Below are positions 8,768 through 16,783 of a DNA stretch of 64,000 bases, one piece after another. Every line of letters starts with the position of its first letter. Positions within the stretch are counted from its first letter, which is position 1. Under the pieces are notes generated by a model, which did not search any database, had not been told where the DNA came from, and saw only the letters and a list, made by a program, of their open reading frames with translations. The stretch is from the IMG/VR virus record IMGVR_UViG_3300043256_000348, positions 28,948 to 92,947 of that record; one strand, 5' to 3'. The position numbers were made by a program, and so were the translations under genes. This stretch comes from a virus.

Positions 8768-9007
8768 TCATTTCTCCTTCGCCTTGGTGGCTTGCTGATC
8801 TTTCCACGCGGCGGTCCGCTCAACACACTCGTCGCAGTAGTATCGCTGGAAGCATCCCCGGCTCTGGAGCCAGTGCGCAACGGCGGTCTTGCACCGGCTG
8901 CACATCGCAGTGCGGTGCTCGTAGCCGCGTCCGTAGCCCCCCCTGCTGAATGTCCGCACCAAAGGCCGGGCGAAGCGCTTCACAGGATTTGTTACTACGA
9001 GGGCCAC
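8768..9007 (-). CDS. small zinc-finger protein, 79 aa, GTG start
   Basis: A GTG start preceded by GGAGGAG lies 1 nt after the upstream stop. It has a basic N-terminus, then CSRC and CDEC separated by about 20 residues: a single treble-clef-like zinc site. The C-terminal tail is lysine-rich. DNA binding is likely from charge; the role is unknown. Confidence 0.55.
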   Translation of the reverse strand: MALVVTNPVKRFARPLVRTFSRGGYGRGYEHRTAMCSRCKTAVAHWLQSRGCFQRYYCDECVERTAAWKDQQATKAKEK

Positions 9008-9008
9008 G

Positions 9009-9440
9009 TCACTCCTCCGCCTTGACTGTTTCACTAGCTCGCCAGTCGCCGGGAGGGCGGTAGTCACGGACTTCGTCTGCGGTTAGTCCGCCATCCCTGG
9101 ACAATGCCGCGTCCAGTAGCTTCCACTCGTCATTGCCCATTTCTCCCTTCCATGAGTCCCACCAGCGAAACCACTTCCAGTAGTCCGGGCTCGCTCCACC
9201 CTTGTCGTCAATCGGTTCTTCCACCCCGAACCGCACGCATTGACGTACGGCTTGGTGCTGTTGCTCACGGGCCGTAACGATGGAGCTGTCTATGCCCGCG
9301 TGGTGCTCGGCGGGGATACGACCGTCCCCCATGTCGTGGTTCATTCGCCAGATGAATCCACCGATATAGTCAATCATCATGTAGAGTTCAATCTCCGGTC
9401 CGTTCATGATCTTCTCAGTAAAGTCGGGTTCCTTGAACAT
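9009..9440 (-). CDS. hypothetical protein, 143 aa
   Basis: I chose the ATG at 9440 because AAAGGCGG lies 6 nt upstream. A GTG at 9476 that overlaps the preceding stop is a real alternative. The protein is tryptophan-rich (DYWKWFRWWDSW) and soluble. No family recognised. Confidence 0.55.
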   Translation of the reverse strand: MFKEPDFTEKIMNGPEIELYMMIDYIGGFIWRMNHDMGDGRIPAEHHAGIDSSIVTAREQQHQAVRQCVRFGVEEPIDDKGGASPDYWKWFRWWDSWKGEMGNDEWKLLDAALSRDGGLTADEVRDYRPPGDWRASETVKAEE

Positions 9441-9472
9441 CGCAACCGCCTTTCTGTTTAGTTCAGGCCACT

Positions 9473-9976
9473 TCACTCTTCACTCAGCATGATCGCCCGG
9501 GTGGCCTTCTCGACGGCGCCGGACACCTGCGCCCCTAGTTGCTCCGTTGACACCACGCCTACGCGGAGCATGCCCTTGATCGCCCCCTTGCGGGGCACCG
9601 GCTTGGCGGGGCTTACCGCTGCGATCGCCATCTCGGCCTGGGCGTTGTACTTCTGGTCGACCTCCGGGACCGTGCCCGACGCCGTGTCCGCGCACGCCCG
9701 CAATTTGGCGAGTACCTGGGGCTTCTTCACTTCGTCGATCAGGTCCAGGGACAGCAGCCATGCGAGCAGGGCCTTGGCGGTCGGCGTCTGCCGCCGCGCG
9801 CTCTGGCCGTCTTCGCCGACGTCCACGGTGCCCTGCACCCGCAGCAGCAGGTCCACCGGCTGGCTGCTGCCCGGCTCCAGCCCGTCGCGTGCTAGGTCCG
9901 CGTGCCGCCCCAGCACCTTGACCGCCTGCCACTCGACGGGCGTGAGCTTACACTTGTTCTCTTCAATCACTGGCAT
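9473..9976 (-). CDS. hypothetical protein next to RecT, 167 aa
   Basis: Its start follows GGAGGGTGGTACCG and overlaps the recT 3' end by 14 nt. The sequence is helical, with a middle segment LLAWLLSLDLIDEV and an alanine-rich C-terminus. Its position directly after RecT in a recombination operon suggests a partner or single-strand-binding accessory role. That is inference; no motif proves it. Confidence 0.5.
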   Translation of the reverse strand: MPVIEENKCKLTPVEWQAVKVLGRHADLARDGLEPGSSQPVDLLLRVQGTVDVGEDGQSARRQTPTAKALLAWLLSLDLIDEVKKPQVLAKLRACADTASGTVPEVDQKYNAQAEMAIAAVSPAKPVPRKGAIKGMLRVGVVSTEQLGAQVSGAVEKATRAIMLSEE

Positions 9977-10778
9977 CGGTACCACCCTCCGCTTCTTCGT
10001 CCATCGCCCCCAGGTTGATCGTCTTGTCGCCGGACGGCGGCGGCAACAGGTTCGCCCCCAAGTCCTGCGGCTCGCCAAGTTCCCCCTGCTCGTCTAGCCG
10101 GAGGGCCATGGAAAGCTCGGATGTGAGCCGCCAGTAGTTCGCCGCCGCCCGGACCGGCGTTTTGCGGACCATCGCGGGGTAGAACTCGCCCTTCCAGAGC
10201 GGGCCGCCCCGCTCTTCGATCTGGTTGATCTCCTGCCTCGACTGATACCGGTGGGCCACGCCACCGCTCACCGTCTCGTACAGGCAGTATGCCCCCACGA
10301 GCCGGTCCCTGACGGCCTTCGCCGACAGCACGCGGTCCGGCGGCACCTTGTGCTCGACCACCGGCCGCGACTCCCGTACGCCGACGAAGAACTCCTCGCC
10401 CTGCAACACTAGGTCCGCGTAGACCCACTTCAGGTACTCGTTGCGGGTAGCCAAGTTGATGTAGCCCTGGTACGAAATCTCCAGGTTGCACCGCGCCTTC
10501 GGGTCGGACCGTCGGAGCTTGCGGGGCACGAAGTAGGCCAGCTTCATCATCCGGCCGGGCACGATCCCGACCATCGCCGCGTGGGCGGCCGACACCAGCA
10601 CCGACTCCGGCGTGCACGAGCCTTCCTTCAGCTCGTTGCAGGCGACGATCACGGCGGCCGCGAACTGCTGCCGGTCGAGCGAACCCGTGTTGAGCAGAGG
10701 CACGATCCTGTGGATGTTCCCCGAGACGTACTTCGCCAGCTCGTTTTTCGCGGCCGGCAGTATCAGGTCGGTTCCCAT
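9963..10778 (-). CDS. recT: RecT-family single-strand annealing recombinase
   Basis: The 271-aa protein carries the RecT core: VPGRMMKLAYFVPRKL, then CNLEISYQGYINLATR, a GEEFFV strand and VEHKVPPDR. This matches the family pattern of aYlvPy / e..igY.G / H.p. RecT proteins anneal complementary single strands, usually with a partner 5'-3' exonuclease; the nuclease gene lies immediately upstream. The ATG at 10778 has GAAGGGA upstream; an in-frame ATG at 10793 is less well placed. The C-terminus is acidic. Confidence 0.85.
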   Translation of the reverse strand: MGTDLILPAAKNELAKYVSGNIHRIVPLLNTGSLDRQQFAAAVIVACNELKEGSCTPESVLVSAAHAAMVGIVPGRMMKLAYFVPRKLRRSDPKARCNLEISYQGYINLATRNEYLKWVYADLVLQGEEFFVGVRESRPVVEHKVPPDRVLSAKAVRDRLVGAYCLYETVSGGVAHRYQSRQEINQIEERGGPLWKGEFYPAMVRKTPVRAAANYWRLTSELSMALRLDEQGELGEPQDLGANLLPPPSGDKTINLGAMDEEAEGGTDASD

Positions 10779-10779
10779 A

Positions 10780-11751
10780 TCACGTCCCTTCATGTTCGGC
10801 TTGTTGCTTTGCCCACCAACTCAGCCCCCCGCGATGAATCGTTGGGTACCCTCCAGGCCAGAGGCCCGTGTCCAACGACGCCGCGTAGAGCGACAGCAGC
10901 TTCTGGTATTTCTTCCGGCCCGCCTCGATCGTCTCCACGTCCGCCTGCACGCAGTTCACGTCGAACGGCGGCCCGTCTTCCAGCACGACCCACACGAACT
11001 GCCGGTCGATCCCGTCAACGGTTTTCAGCCCGTCGACGTACAACGCGGCCTGCGTGTCGTAGTGCCACCTCTCGATCGACCGGGCGAACGCCGTGTCGGT
11101 GTGCTGGCCACGCTGCACCTTCTTTAGGTCTACCGCGCAGGGCGGGATCGTCTGCGGGTGCGATATGTCCTTGTCCGTCCGGCCCTTCATGCGGATGACC
11201 GCGTGCCGCTCCTGCCCCTGCACGAAGTACGTCACCGGCTGGTCCCAGACGAACGAGACCTCGACCCCGCCCTGCGCCTTGAGGAGCTTGACCGCCGGGT
11301 GTTGCTGGACCTCGACGACCAGCTCCTCGATCAGGGCGGCCTCCAGCGATGTGATCGTGCCGTCCGGCCGCTCGGCGCCGTCCGGTGCGTGGACGCCGCA
11401 GTACCACTGGCCGTCCCACTTCTCGGAGCCATTGTAGACGCAGACCTGCCCCTTGTTCTCGCCGCTGCTGAGCACCGCCTGGCACTGCCCGGCTACCGGG
11501 TGCCGCTCAGCGTACTTGTCCGGCTCCAGGAGCCGCGTGTGGATCGCCCTGCCGTAGTCCTTATCCTTCGAGGACGTGACCTCGATCTTGCCGTCGAGAA
11601 ACGCCTTGAGGTGTTTCATGCTCACCGTGCCGTCGTCAAGCAACGCCCGTCCGAGCAGGGAGTTGTCGACGTGCGGCCATGCCAGGTACTCGGGCATCGG
11701 CACGCCCGGGTAAATGCCCGGCTGCGGTTCGGCTGTCGGCGGATCAATCAT
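10780..11751 (-). CDS. PDDEXK exonuclease (exodeoxyribonuclease VIII-like)
   Basis: The 323-aa protein has the Exo-VIII/RecE-like N-terminal pattern (GRAIHTRLLEPDKY at about 68-80). The nuclease core includes KGRTD (about 189-193) and VDLKK (about 207-211), followed by a WHYDTQAALYVDGL helix. It precedes recT with a 1-nt gap, so the pair should form a classic exonuclease/annealase module. Unusually, residues about 90-121 contain C90, C104, C118 and H121, a small zinc-binding insertion. The start has AAGGGGACGCG upstream. Confidence 0.8.
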   Translation of the reverse strand: MIDPPTAEPQPGIYPGVPMPEYLAWPHVDNSLLGRALLDDGTVSMKHLKAFLDGKIEVTSSKDKDYGRAIHTRLLEPDKYAERHPVAGQCQAVLSSGENKGQVCVYNGSEKWDGQWYCGVHAPDGAERPDGTITSLEAALIEELVVEVQQHPAVKLLKAQGGVEVSFVWDQPVTYFVQGQERHAVIRMKGRTDKDISHPQTIPPCAVDLKKVQRGQHTDTAFARSIERWHYDTQAALYVDGLKTVDGIDRQFVWVVLEDGPPFDVNCVQADVETIEAGRKKYQKLLSLYAASLDTGLWPGGYPTIHRGGLSWWAKQQAEHEGT

Positions 11752-11832
11752 CGCGTCCCCTTATTCGCCCCCGCCGCGAGCCCCGGAGGGCAGTTCGGGG
11801 CCCTTGTCGTACGGCGGAGGCTTCAGCTTTCT

Positions 11833-11861
11833 ATTATACCCGAATGCCGCTAAAGCAGCCT
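11833..11861 (-). promoter_or_regulatory. candidate leftward promoter (-10 TATAAT)
   Basis: On the minus strand a perfect TATAAT lies about 80 nt upstream of the exonuclease start, after GGG. The -35 region is poor. It would allow the nuclease/recT genes to be read independently of the larger leftward operon. Confidence 0.35.
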
Positions 11862-12320
11862 CTCCCATCGCTGCTTCCGGGACTTGGTCTGTGGCGGGGC
11901 AGTTGCTCGTGTCTTGCGATTTACGTTACTAAACCGCTGGGGCCTTGCGTTGACGATCTCCCCACCGGGTTTCCATCCGGCGGCCTTGTATATCGTGCCT
12001 GAATGTACGTCAACAGCCAAGTAGCTTACCGCCCGATTAAGGAACGGCCATTTCCGCTTAACGAGTTTCGCCATCACGGCAAGCATCCGGGAAGCCGTGT
12101 TCTTCGGGGCATCATCGCAAATCGCCAACCGTCGCAACTCGATAGTCTTCCCATCGCACATCGCCCGGATAATCGGCTGGGACCATATCGCCACCGCGTA
12201 ATAGTTCCCGCCGTGCTCGGCTGCGTACGCCACGCTCGTGTGGCCACAAAGCAGATTGCCAAGATCGGTCTTCGGGAGCATGCTGTGCCACTTCATGTTC
12301 AGCTCGCGTGCCCGGCGCAT
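11850..12320 (-). CDS. Mom-like DNA-modification (GNAT-fold) protein
   Basis: The protein contains ELRRLAICDDAPKNTASR (about 61-78), then a PFLNRAVSYLAVDVHSGTIYKAAGWKPGG-type segment. This is the order seen in phage Mom proteins and their relatives (LNRLALSD..PRN.ES ... S.AD..hG.iYqA.g). Mom of phage Mu modifies adenine and blocks restriction. I place the start at 12320, because an upstream ATG at 12425 would make the first 35 codons overlap the tRNA-like gene. Activity on DNA is inferred from family resemblance. Confidence 0.6.
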   Translation of the reverse strand: MRRARELNMKWHSMLPKTDLGNLLCGHTSVAYAAEHGGNYYAVAIWSQPIIRAMCDGKTIELRRLAICDDAPKNTASRMLAVMAKLVKRKWPFLNRAVSYLAVDVHSGTIYKAAGWKPGGEIVNARPQRFSNVNRKTRATAPPQTKSRKQRWERLL

Positions 12321-12345
12321 ACCGATTTCGACAATGTCAAACTGA

Positions 12346-12418
12346 AGCGGCGAGGTCGGAATCGAACCGCCCGTTTCCGCTTGGAAGAGCGGAAGTGCTG
12401 CCTCTACACTATCGCCGC
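12346..12418 (-). tRNA. tRNA-Gly(TCC)-like gene with 8-nt anticodon loop
   Basis: Read on the minus strand from 12418: acceptor GCGGCGA pairs perfectly with TCGCCGC (12353-12347); D arm GTGT/GCAC; anticodon stem TCCGC/GCGGA; T loop TTCGATT. The discriminator is T, as in bacterial tRNA-Gly, followed by TCA rather than CCA. Two oddities appear: the anticodon loop is TCTTCCAA (8 nt), and the T stem GGCGG/CCGACC needs a bulged A. The anticodon is most simply TCC. It lies just before the Mom-like gene. Confidence 0.65.
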
Positions 12419-12436
12419 GTACCATCGTAGCTCCAA

Positions 12437-13114
12437 TTATCCAATTAAGGACAATGCTTCCTCTACGATCTTCTCAAAGTCAGCCGTAACTTGCCACTCA
12501 ATACGGAAAGCAGCGAACATGACATGTGTTGGATAAAACCATTCCCGTTCGGTGCCATGAACTTTATATCTCGCCCACCTCGCATGTTCCGCCTTTTCTT
12601 CGGTACGTCCACCGCATCGTGTGCCGAATAGAAATGGTTGGTGCGCAATCTCTTTCGATTTAAGATATGTCCGTAAATCCTGTGTAGTATACCCGATCTT
12701 CACCAAACATCTGTGCCGCCGGGCATTGTGTCCCCAATAGGCGTACACCGTAGCCACAGGATTAGTTTCTTCGATGTCTGCGGTTTCTGGGAACAATGAT
12801 AACGTATCGTTGCTGTGCCGAATAGCCTCTCCATCCCGCAACGTCTCAAAGTTTTTTTTGCGAGCCTGTGAATACAAATCAAGAATGACCTCCATGCTAA
12901 GTGAACAGACCTCGCCATATCGCTCCATATATCTACGGGAGAGAAGCATGTGTAATTCATTCCTGCCCTCAGAATGGATCAGCATACGTTCTGAGCCATA
13001 GGTCCATCCGGCAACTGTCGTACGGGACAAGCTAAGATAAGACAACATGTCTTCGCAAACGCGACCCATTTGCCTAACATCAGCCTTACAGCGACTCATT
13101 GATTCGAGCACCAT
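12437..13114 (-). CDS. GIY-YIG / T5orf172-like protein, 225 aa
   Basis: The C-terminal half (from VYAYWG at about residue 122) has LVKIGYTTQDLRTYL, a mid arginine helix and HGTEREWFYPT. This is the arrangement of the T5orf172/MUG113 branch of GIY-YIG-like domains. The N-terminal 120 residues are helical and do not match a family I know. The start follows GGAAGGAA. It may act as a nuclease or DNA-binding regulator. Confidence 0.6.
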   Translation of the reverse strand: MVLESMSRCKADVRQMGRVCEDMLSYLSLSRTTVAGWTYGSERMLIHSEGRNELHMLLSRRYMERYGEVCSLSMEVILDLYSQARKKNFETLRDGEAIRHSNDTLSLFPETADIEETNPVATVYAYWGHNARRHRCLVKIGYTTQDLRTYLKSKEIAHQPFLFGTRCGGRTEEKAEHARWARYKVHGTEREWFYPTHVMFAAFRIEWQVTADFEKIVEEALSLIG

Positions 13115-13277
13115 ATGAATACATTCCTTCCCGGTACATCAACTGAAACCCGCCCGACCAGTGCCAGGAAACCCCCGGCGTGAACATGAGGATCGCTCGT
13201 TGCTTCTCCCAGTTCAGGTGAGTGTTGACCGGCCGGGCGGGCGTGTTCGCGTCAGCCCCCCTCTGTCTCCAGCACAT
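13086..13277 (-). CDS. small protein, 63 aa (uncertain)
   Basis: An ATG at 13277 with AGGCGG upstream opens a frame ending inside the start of the next gene. It overlaps its neighbours by about 26 and 29 nt. The sequence (WHWSGGFQLMYREG) is protein-like but short, and no family is known. Confidence 0.35.
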   Translation of the reverse strand: MCWRQRGADANTPARPVNTHLNWEKQRAILMFTPGVSWHWSGGFQLMYREGMYSYGARINESL

Positions 13278-13431
13278 CCAGTAGCCGCCTCAACTTGTCG
13301 CGATGCTGCCGGTACGGCTTGCCGAGCTTGTCCAGCATCGCCTTTCGCTGAGCATTGTAGCCTTCCTCCAGCTTGAATAGCTCGGCCTTGACCTGGTCGG
13401 CCGTCACGCCAGTTCGCTCTGTCAACGTCAT
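13252..13431 (-). CDS. small helical protein, 59 aa
   Basis: It starts MTLTERTGVTADQV after AGGAGAGAGCT. It is one long charged helix with basic and acidic heptads (KLEEGYNAQRKAMLDKLGKP), likely a coiled coil. Function unknown. Confidence 0.55.
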   Translation of the reverse strand: MTLTERTGVTADQVKAELFKLEEGYNAQRKAMLDKLGKPYRQHRDKLRRLLDVLETEGG

Positions 13432-13496
13432 AGCTCTCTCCTTTCGTTTGCCGCCGCGTCCGGCGCTAACGCCAAAACGCGAACTTAGTACCGCTT

Positions 13497-13757
13497 TCAT
13501 AGAGGCCGCAAGAGTGCCTCTTTTTCAGCATCGGTTAGCTTCGCCAGGGCGGATTCCCTTAGTACGTGTGGGGAAGTCCACTCACTGGCCTTCTCACACA
13601 TTTCGATCTCTTCAAGAGTAACAAGTACGGGGTAAGGTCTGTGGTTACATGCCAGCTTTGCTTCACTGGCTGCTGCCTCAGTCGTGAACCTAGCTGCCAA
13701 ATGGATACTCCCGTCGTTCGTTACCACCTCCAGCCTCCAGCAGTTAATCGTCTGCAT
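13497..13757 (-). CDS. hypothetical protein, 86 aa
   Basis: It starts MQTINCWRLEV with GGAAAGGG upstream. It has a short beta-rich N-terminus and a helical C-terminus ending LAKLTDAEKEALLRPL. An upstream in-frame ATG at 13943 is rejected because it would run deep into the helicase gene. Confidence 0.55.
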   Translation of the reverse strand: MQTINCWRLEVVTNDGSIHLAARFTTEAAASEAKLACNHRPYPVLVTLEEIEMCEKASEWTSPHVLRESALAKLTDAEKEALLRPL

Positions 13758-13809
13758 TTGATTACCCTTTCCGGTAAGCCAGTAATGTGAATTGACACCG
13801 CGTCTGGCC

Positions 13810-15699
13810 CTAACGCCAAGCCAATACTTTGACCGCGTACATCTTACATTGTACCGCGAGATCATATCCGCCTCGCCTGAAAATCGCGCCTTCGTCCGTC
13901 CGCTCGGCCACCTCGTGGAACTTCGACTCGTGCGCCGTCTCATAGGGCAGCCAGTCCTGGCCCTCCCGGCGGATGCGGCATTCGACGCCCTTCGCTACCG
14001 TGTACTCCAGCTCCAGGTCGCCGAACCGGAACAGCCTGCCCCGCCGCTTCGCCATCGCCCGCCGCCTGCCATCCTCCGACTGGAAATTCCAGCCGCCCGG
14101 CCGCGTGGCGATGTGCGTCATCACGTCGGAAGCCTCGGCCAAGGTCATGCTCGGATCGAAGCCTCGCGCCTTCAGCATCCGAGCCTGCTTGTACGTTGAC
14201 AGCTTCCCGCGAGACCGCCTCGCAGCCTCGCCGATCAACTGCCGGGCCTGGTTGTACGTGAGCCCCTTGTCCGGAATGCCGATCTGCTTCAGCCTAGCCT
14301 TCTGCTCGTCGTCGGGCGGCAGGTTCTTCCACCAGCCGGGCGACTCCGACTCGCTGAGCCCCACGGCGTCGCCGAACACGCAGAACGGATCGACGGTCTT
14401 CCGCGTGGCCTTCGCCTCGGCTATGATCCTGGCCCGGTCGGCCGCCCGTATCTCGTCCGCCCTCGCCTGGCAGGCCAGTACCTCCTCCAGCACGTCGGCC
14501 GGCTTGTCCCCGGCGGCCTCGAATACGCGGGCCCGGCACTCGTCTCTCACTACAGAGTCGAGCTTGCCCCCGAGCAGGTCAGCCGTTGATTGCAGCTTGT
14601 GCTTCATCGACGATCCAACGAGGTCGATCACTAGGCAGTCGCTCTTGCCCTCCACCGGGGCGAGCGGCCCGCCGCGGAGGCCGCGACCGATCATCTGGGC
14701 GTGGAGCATCCGGCTGAGCGTCGGCCTCGCGATGACGATGCACGACACGGCCGGGAAGTCGGTGCCCTCAAGGTAGACGCCACAATTCACGGCCACCTGA
14801 AATTCTCGCCGCCGAAACGCCTCCGCGATTGCCCGCCGCTCGTCCTCCGGTGTTTTCGCCGAGACGCACTGCGCGCCGCCCTTGCAGTAGCGGGCCATGA
14901 CCTCGGCCACCATTTCGGCCACGCGAACGGATGGCGTGAAGATCAACGTCTGCCGGTCGCCGATCATCGGCGCGATAGGCGACACGATCTTGTGTATCGC
15001 CTCTTCCTGCCCGATCACCGCGTCCAGGTCCTCGGCCGACAGGTCGCCGCTCCCCGTCTTGCGAACGCTCGACCAGTCGAGATCGTCCACCCTGACGAAC
15101 TGCTGCTTGATGGGGGCAAGCCAGCCGTCCTGAATCGCGTCGATCAACTCGTAGTGGTAGGCCACGTCGTCGAAGAATTTCCCTAGCGGCACCTCGTCCG
15201 CCCTATCCGTGGTGGCGGTGGCGCCTAGAATTTTCGCCGGCTGGAAATAGTCGAGTACGGTCTGCCAGCTCTCGCAGATAACGTGATGCGCCTCGTCGAC
15301 GAAGATCATGCCGAAATCATCCGGTGAAAAGAACTCCCTTCGGTTCGGCCGCAGCATCGTCTGGATCGACGAGACCACTACGGAGCTGCCCATCAGCTTC
15401 GGGGACTTGACGATCGACCGCTCGCCCTTCTCCACCGCCACCGGCTCGCCCATCCAGTCCTCGCACGCCTCGGCGGCCTGGTCGATAAGCTCGTCCCGGT
15501 GTGCCAGCCAGAGCACGCGGGCCGGCAGCTTGTAGTTCGATGCGAGGTCGTGGTTGCACCAGGCGTCGGCAAGGTAGGCCCCGACGGCCGTCTTGCCCGA
15601 GCCGCAGGGCATAGAAATAAGTACGCGCGCGTGGCGGTGCCACTTCTGGCACACCTCGTACACCGCGTCGTTCTGGTACGGCCGGAGTTCAAGCGTCAT
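13810..15699 (-). CDS. SF2 DEAH-box helicase
   Basis: The 629-aa protein has Walker A PCGSGKT (31-37), DEAH (135-138), motif III GATAT (159-163) and motif VI MIGRGLRG. It is preceded by FQVAVNCGVYLEGTDFP, the motif-V region. This is the layout of phage SF2 helicases related to UvsW/RecG-like remodelers. The last 200 residues form an accessory region with repeated helical segments. It lies 9 nt downstream of the ParB-like gene and is probably needed for replication or recombination. Confidence 0.85.
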   Translation of the reverse strand: MTLELRPYQNDAVYEVCQKWHRHARVLISMPCGSGKTAVGAYLADAWCNHDLASNYKLPARVLWLAHRDELIDQAAEACEDWMGEPVAVEKGERSIVKSPKLMGSSVVVSSIQTMLRPNRREFFSPDDFGMIFVDEAHHVICESWQTVLDYFQPAKILGATATTDRADEVPLGKFFDDVAYHYELIDAIQDGWLAPIKQQFVRVDDLDWSSVRKTGSGDLSAEDLDAVIGQEEAIHKIVSPIAPMIGDRQTLIFTPSVRVAEMVAEVMARYCKGGAQCVSAKTPEDERRAIAEAFRRREFQVAVNCGVYLEGTDFPAVSCIVIARPTLSRMLHAQMIGRGLRGGPLAPVEGKSDCLVIDLVGSSMKHKLQSTADLLGGKLDSVVRDECRARVFEAAGDKPADVLEEVLACQARADEIRAADRARIIAEAKATRKTVDPFCVFGDAVGLSESESPGWWKNLPPDDEQKARLKQIGIPDKGLTYNQARQLIGEAARRSRGKLSTYKQARMLKARGFDPSMTLAEASDVMTHIATRPGGWNFQSEDGRRRAMAKRRGRLFRFGDLELEYTVAKGVECRIRREGQDWLPYETAHESKFHEVAERTDEGAIFRRGGYDLAVQCKMYAVKVLAWR

Positions 15700-15708
15700 C
15701 GGAACAGT

Positions 15709-16599
15709 TCATGCCAGGTAGTTCTTTTCATACTGAGGTTTCGTCAGCCAGCCCCCGCCCTTGCAACGGCTGCACGACGGCCGCAGCTTGCCCGCGTCTT
15801 TGCACTCCGGGCAGACGCAGTGAGGCATCTCGTCGCGGACGTGCTTGCGGATCTCGTTCAGCCAGCCGGCAATGGCCTTCGGCTCGATCCGCTTGCCGCC
15901 CTTCAGCTTCGCCAGTCGCTCGGCCGGGGCGATCACGTTAGCCGACAGTCCATTCCAGTAGTTGGCGATTTCCACCCGGTCGACGAACACTTCGCGGCAC
16001 CAGTCCGGCACCTCGTCATTCATGGCGTCAAAGACCGGGGCCCCGGGGGCCGCCTTCTTTTTCTTCTTCGGCCCTTTCTTTTTCTTGCGGCCGCCGCCCA
16101 CCGTGACGACCTTGCCTGATTTCGTGACACGCTCCGTCGGCGCGGGCTCGCCCGTCTCGCCCGCCAGCTTCGCCCGCGTGGTGACCACCAGCGTCGATCC
16201 CACCCCGCACTGCTCGGCGATGGTCGCGTCCACGTTCTTCGCGACCTCCGGATCGGCAAGGCAGTTGAGCACGGCCTGTTTTTTCTCCGCGTTGGTCAGG
16301 CGGACGCCGTGCTCCCGGTTGGCACCGCTGGCGTAGAACACCGCCTCGCTGCGGCTGCCCTTGCGGACATCGCAGACCGGCGAGTCCACGCCGATCCGCC
16401 TGAACGCGGCCAGCCGCCGACAGCCGTCTGCAAGCCAGTTCGCTTTGCTGTCGAAGAATACGACCGGCGGCTCCATGGCCTTCGGGTCCAACCGCAGGAT
16501 CGCCTCGTAGTCGTCAACCACCGAATCATCCTGCTTCACGCGAGGCAGCACGGCAGGGTCGATCTTGATCGACTTGATCGGTAGCGGCAGCTTTGGCAT
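15709..16599 (-). CDS. ParB/Srx-domain protein with C-terminal zinc finger
   Basis: The N-terminal 90 residues carry a ParB-like fold (VVFFDSK..NWLADGCRRLAAFRRIG). An HTH-like region follows, then a Lys-rich linker (about 170-190) and a terminal CVCPEC...CSRCKGGG zinc-binding knuckle. Phage ParB-like proteins include DNA-binding and nuclease members. It is the first gene of the leftward operon, about 30 nt after a candidate -10. Confidence 0.7.
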   Translation of the reverse strand: MPKLPLPIKSIKIDPAVLPRVKQDDSVVDDYEAILRLDPKAMEPPVVFFDSKANWLADGCRRLAAFRRIGVDSPVCDVRKGSRSEAVFYASGANREHGVRLTNAEKKQAVLNCLADPEVAKNVDATIAEQCGVGSTLVVTTRAKLAGETGEPAPTERVTKSGKVVTVGGGRKKKKGPKKKKKAAPGAPVFDAMNDEVPDWCREVFVDRVEIANYWNGLSANVIAPAERLAKLKGGKRIEPKAIAGWLNEIRKHVRDEMPHCVCPECKDAGKLRPSCSRCKGGGWLTKPQYEKNYLA

Positions 16600-16626
16600 G
16601 GCTCACCTCCATGTTGAGTTTCCCTA

Positions 16627-16655
16627 ATTATACCCGGCCGCGGGCCCAATCTAAT
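16627..16655 (-). promoter_or_regulatory. leftward early promoter
   Basis: On the minus strand TATAAT (16632-16627) lies 17 nt from ATTAGA (16655-16650) and about 30 nt upstream of the ParB-like gene. The -10 is perfect and the -35 is moderate. It faces away from rusA across a divergent intergenic region. Confidence 0.55.
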
Positions 16656-16667
16656 AGGCGGATTTTT

Positions 16668-16725
16668 GCGCCGTAACCCTTTGCGGTGCAAACAGTTAAG
16701 TAGGGGGTATTTTAGAAATACCCCC
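16668..16725 (+). repeat. intergenic dyad element, copy 1
   Basis: A perfect dyad, GGGGGTATTT / AAATACCCCC with a TAG loop (16703-16725), is preceded by a conserved stretch containing GCGGTGCAA. The same about 58-nt unit recurs in opposite orientation at 44955-45018. Here it sits between the divergent leftward operon and rusA, where it could be an operator or a transcript hairpin. Confidence 0.65.
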
Positions 16726-16771
16726 GGCCGATCCGGGTTTCCGGCGGTGTTTGCCCATTCGGGAGCTGTGG

Positions 16772-16777
16772 TAGAAT
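16772..16777 (+). promoter_or_regulatory. -10 box for a leaderless rusA transcript
   Basis: TAGAAT lies exactly 6 nt before the rusA ATG, and no Shine-Dalgarno sequence precedes that ATG. The TANNNT-n6-ATG geometry is that of leaderless mRNAs. A TTGCCC at 16751 is a possible but short-spaced -35. Confidence 0.45.
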
Positions 16778-16783
16778 ACTGGT

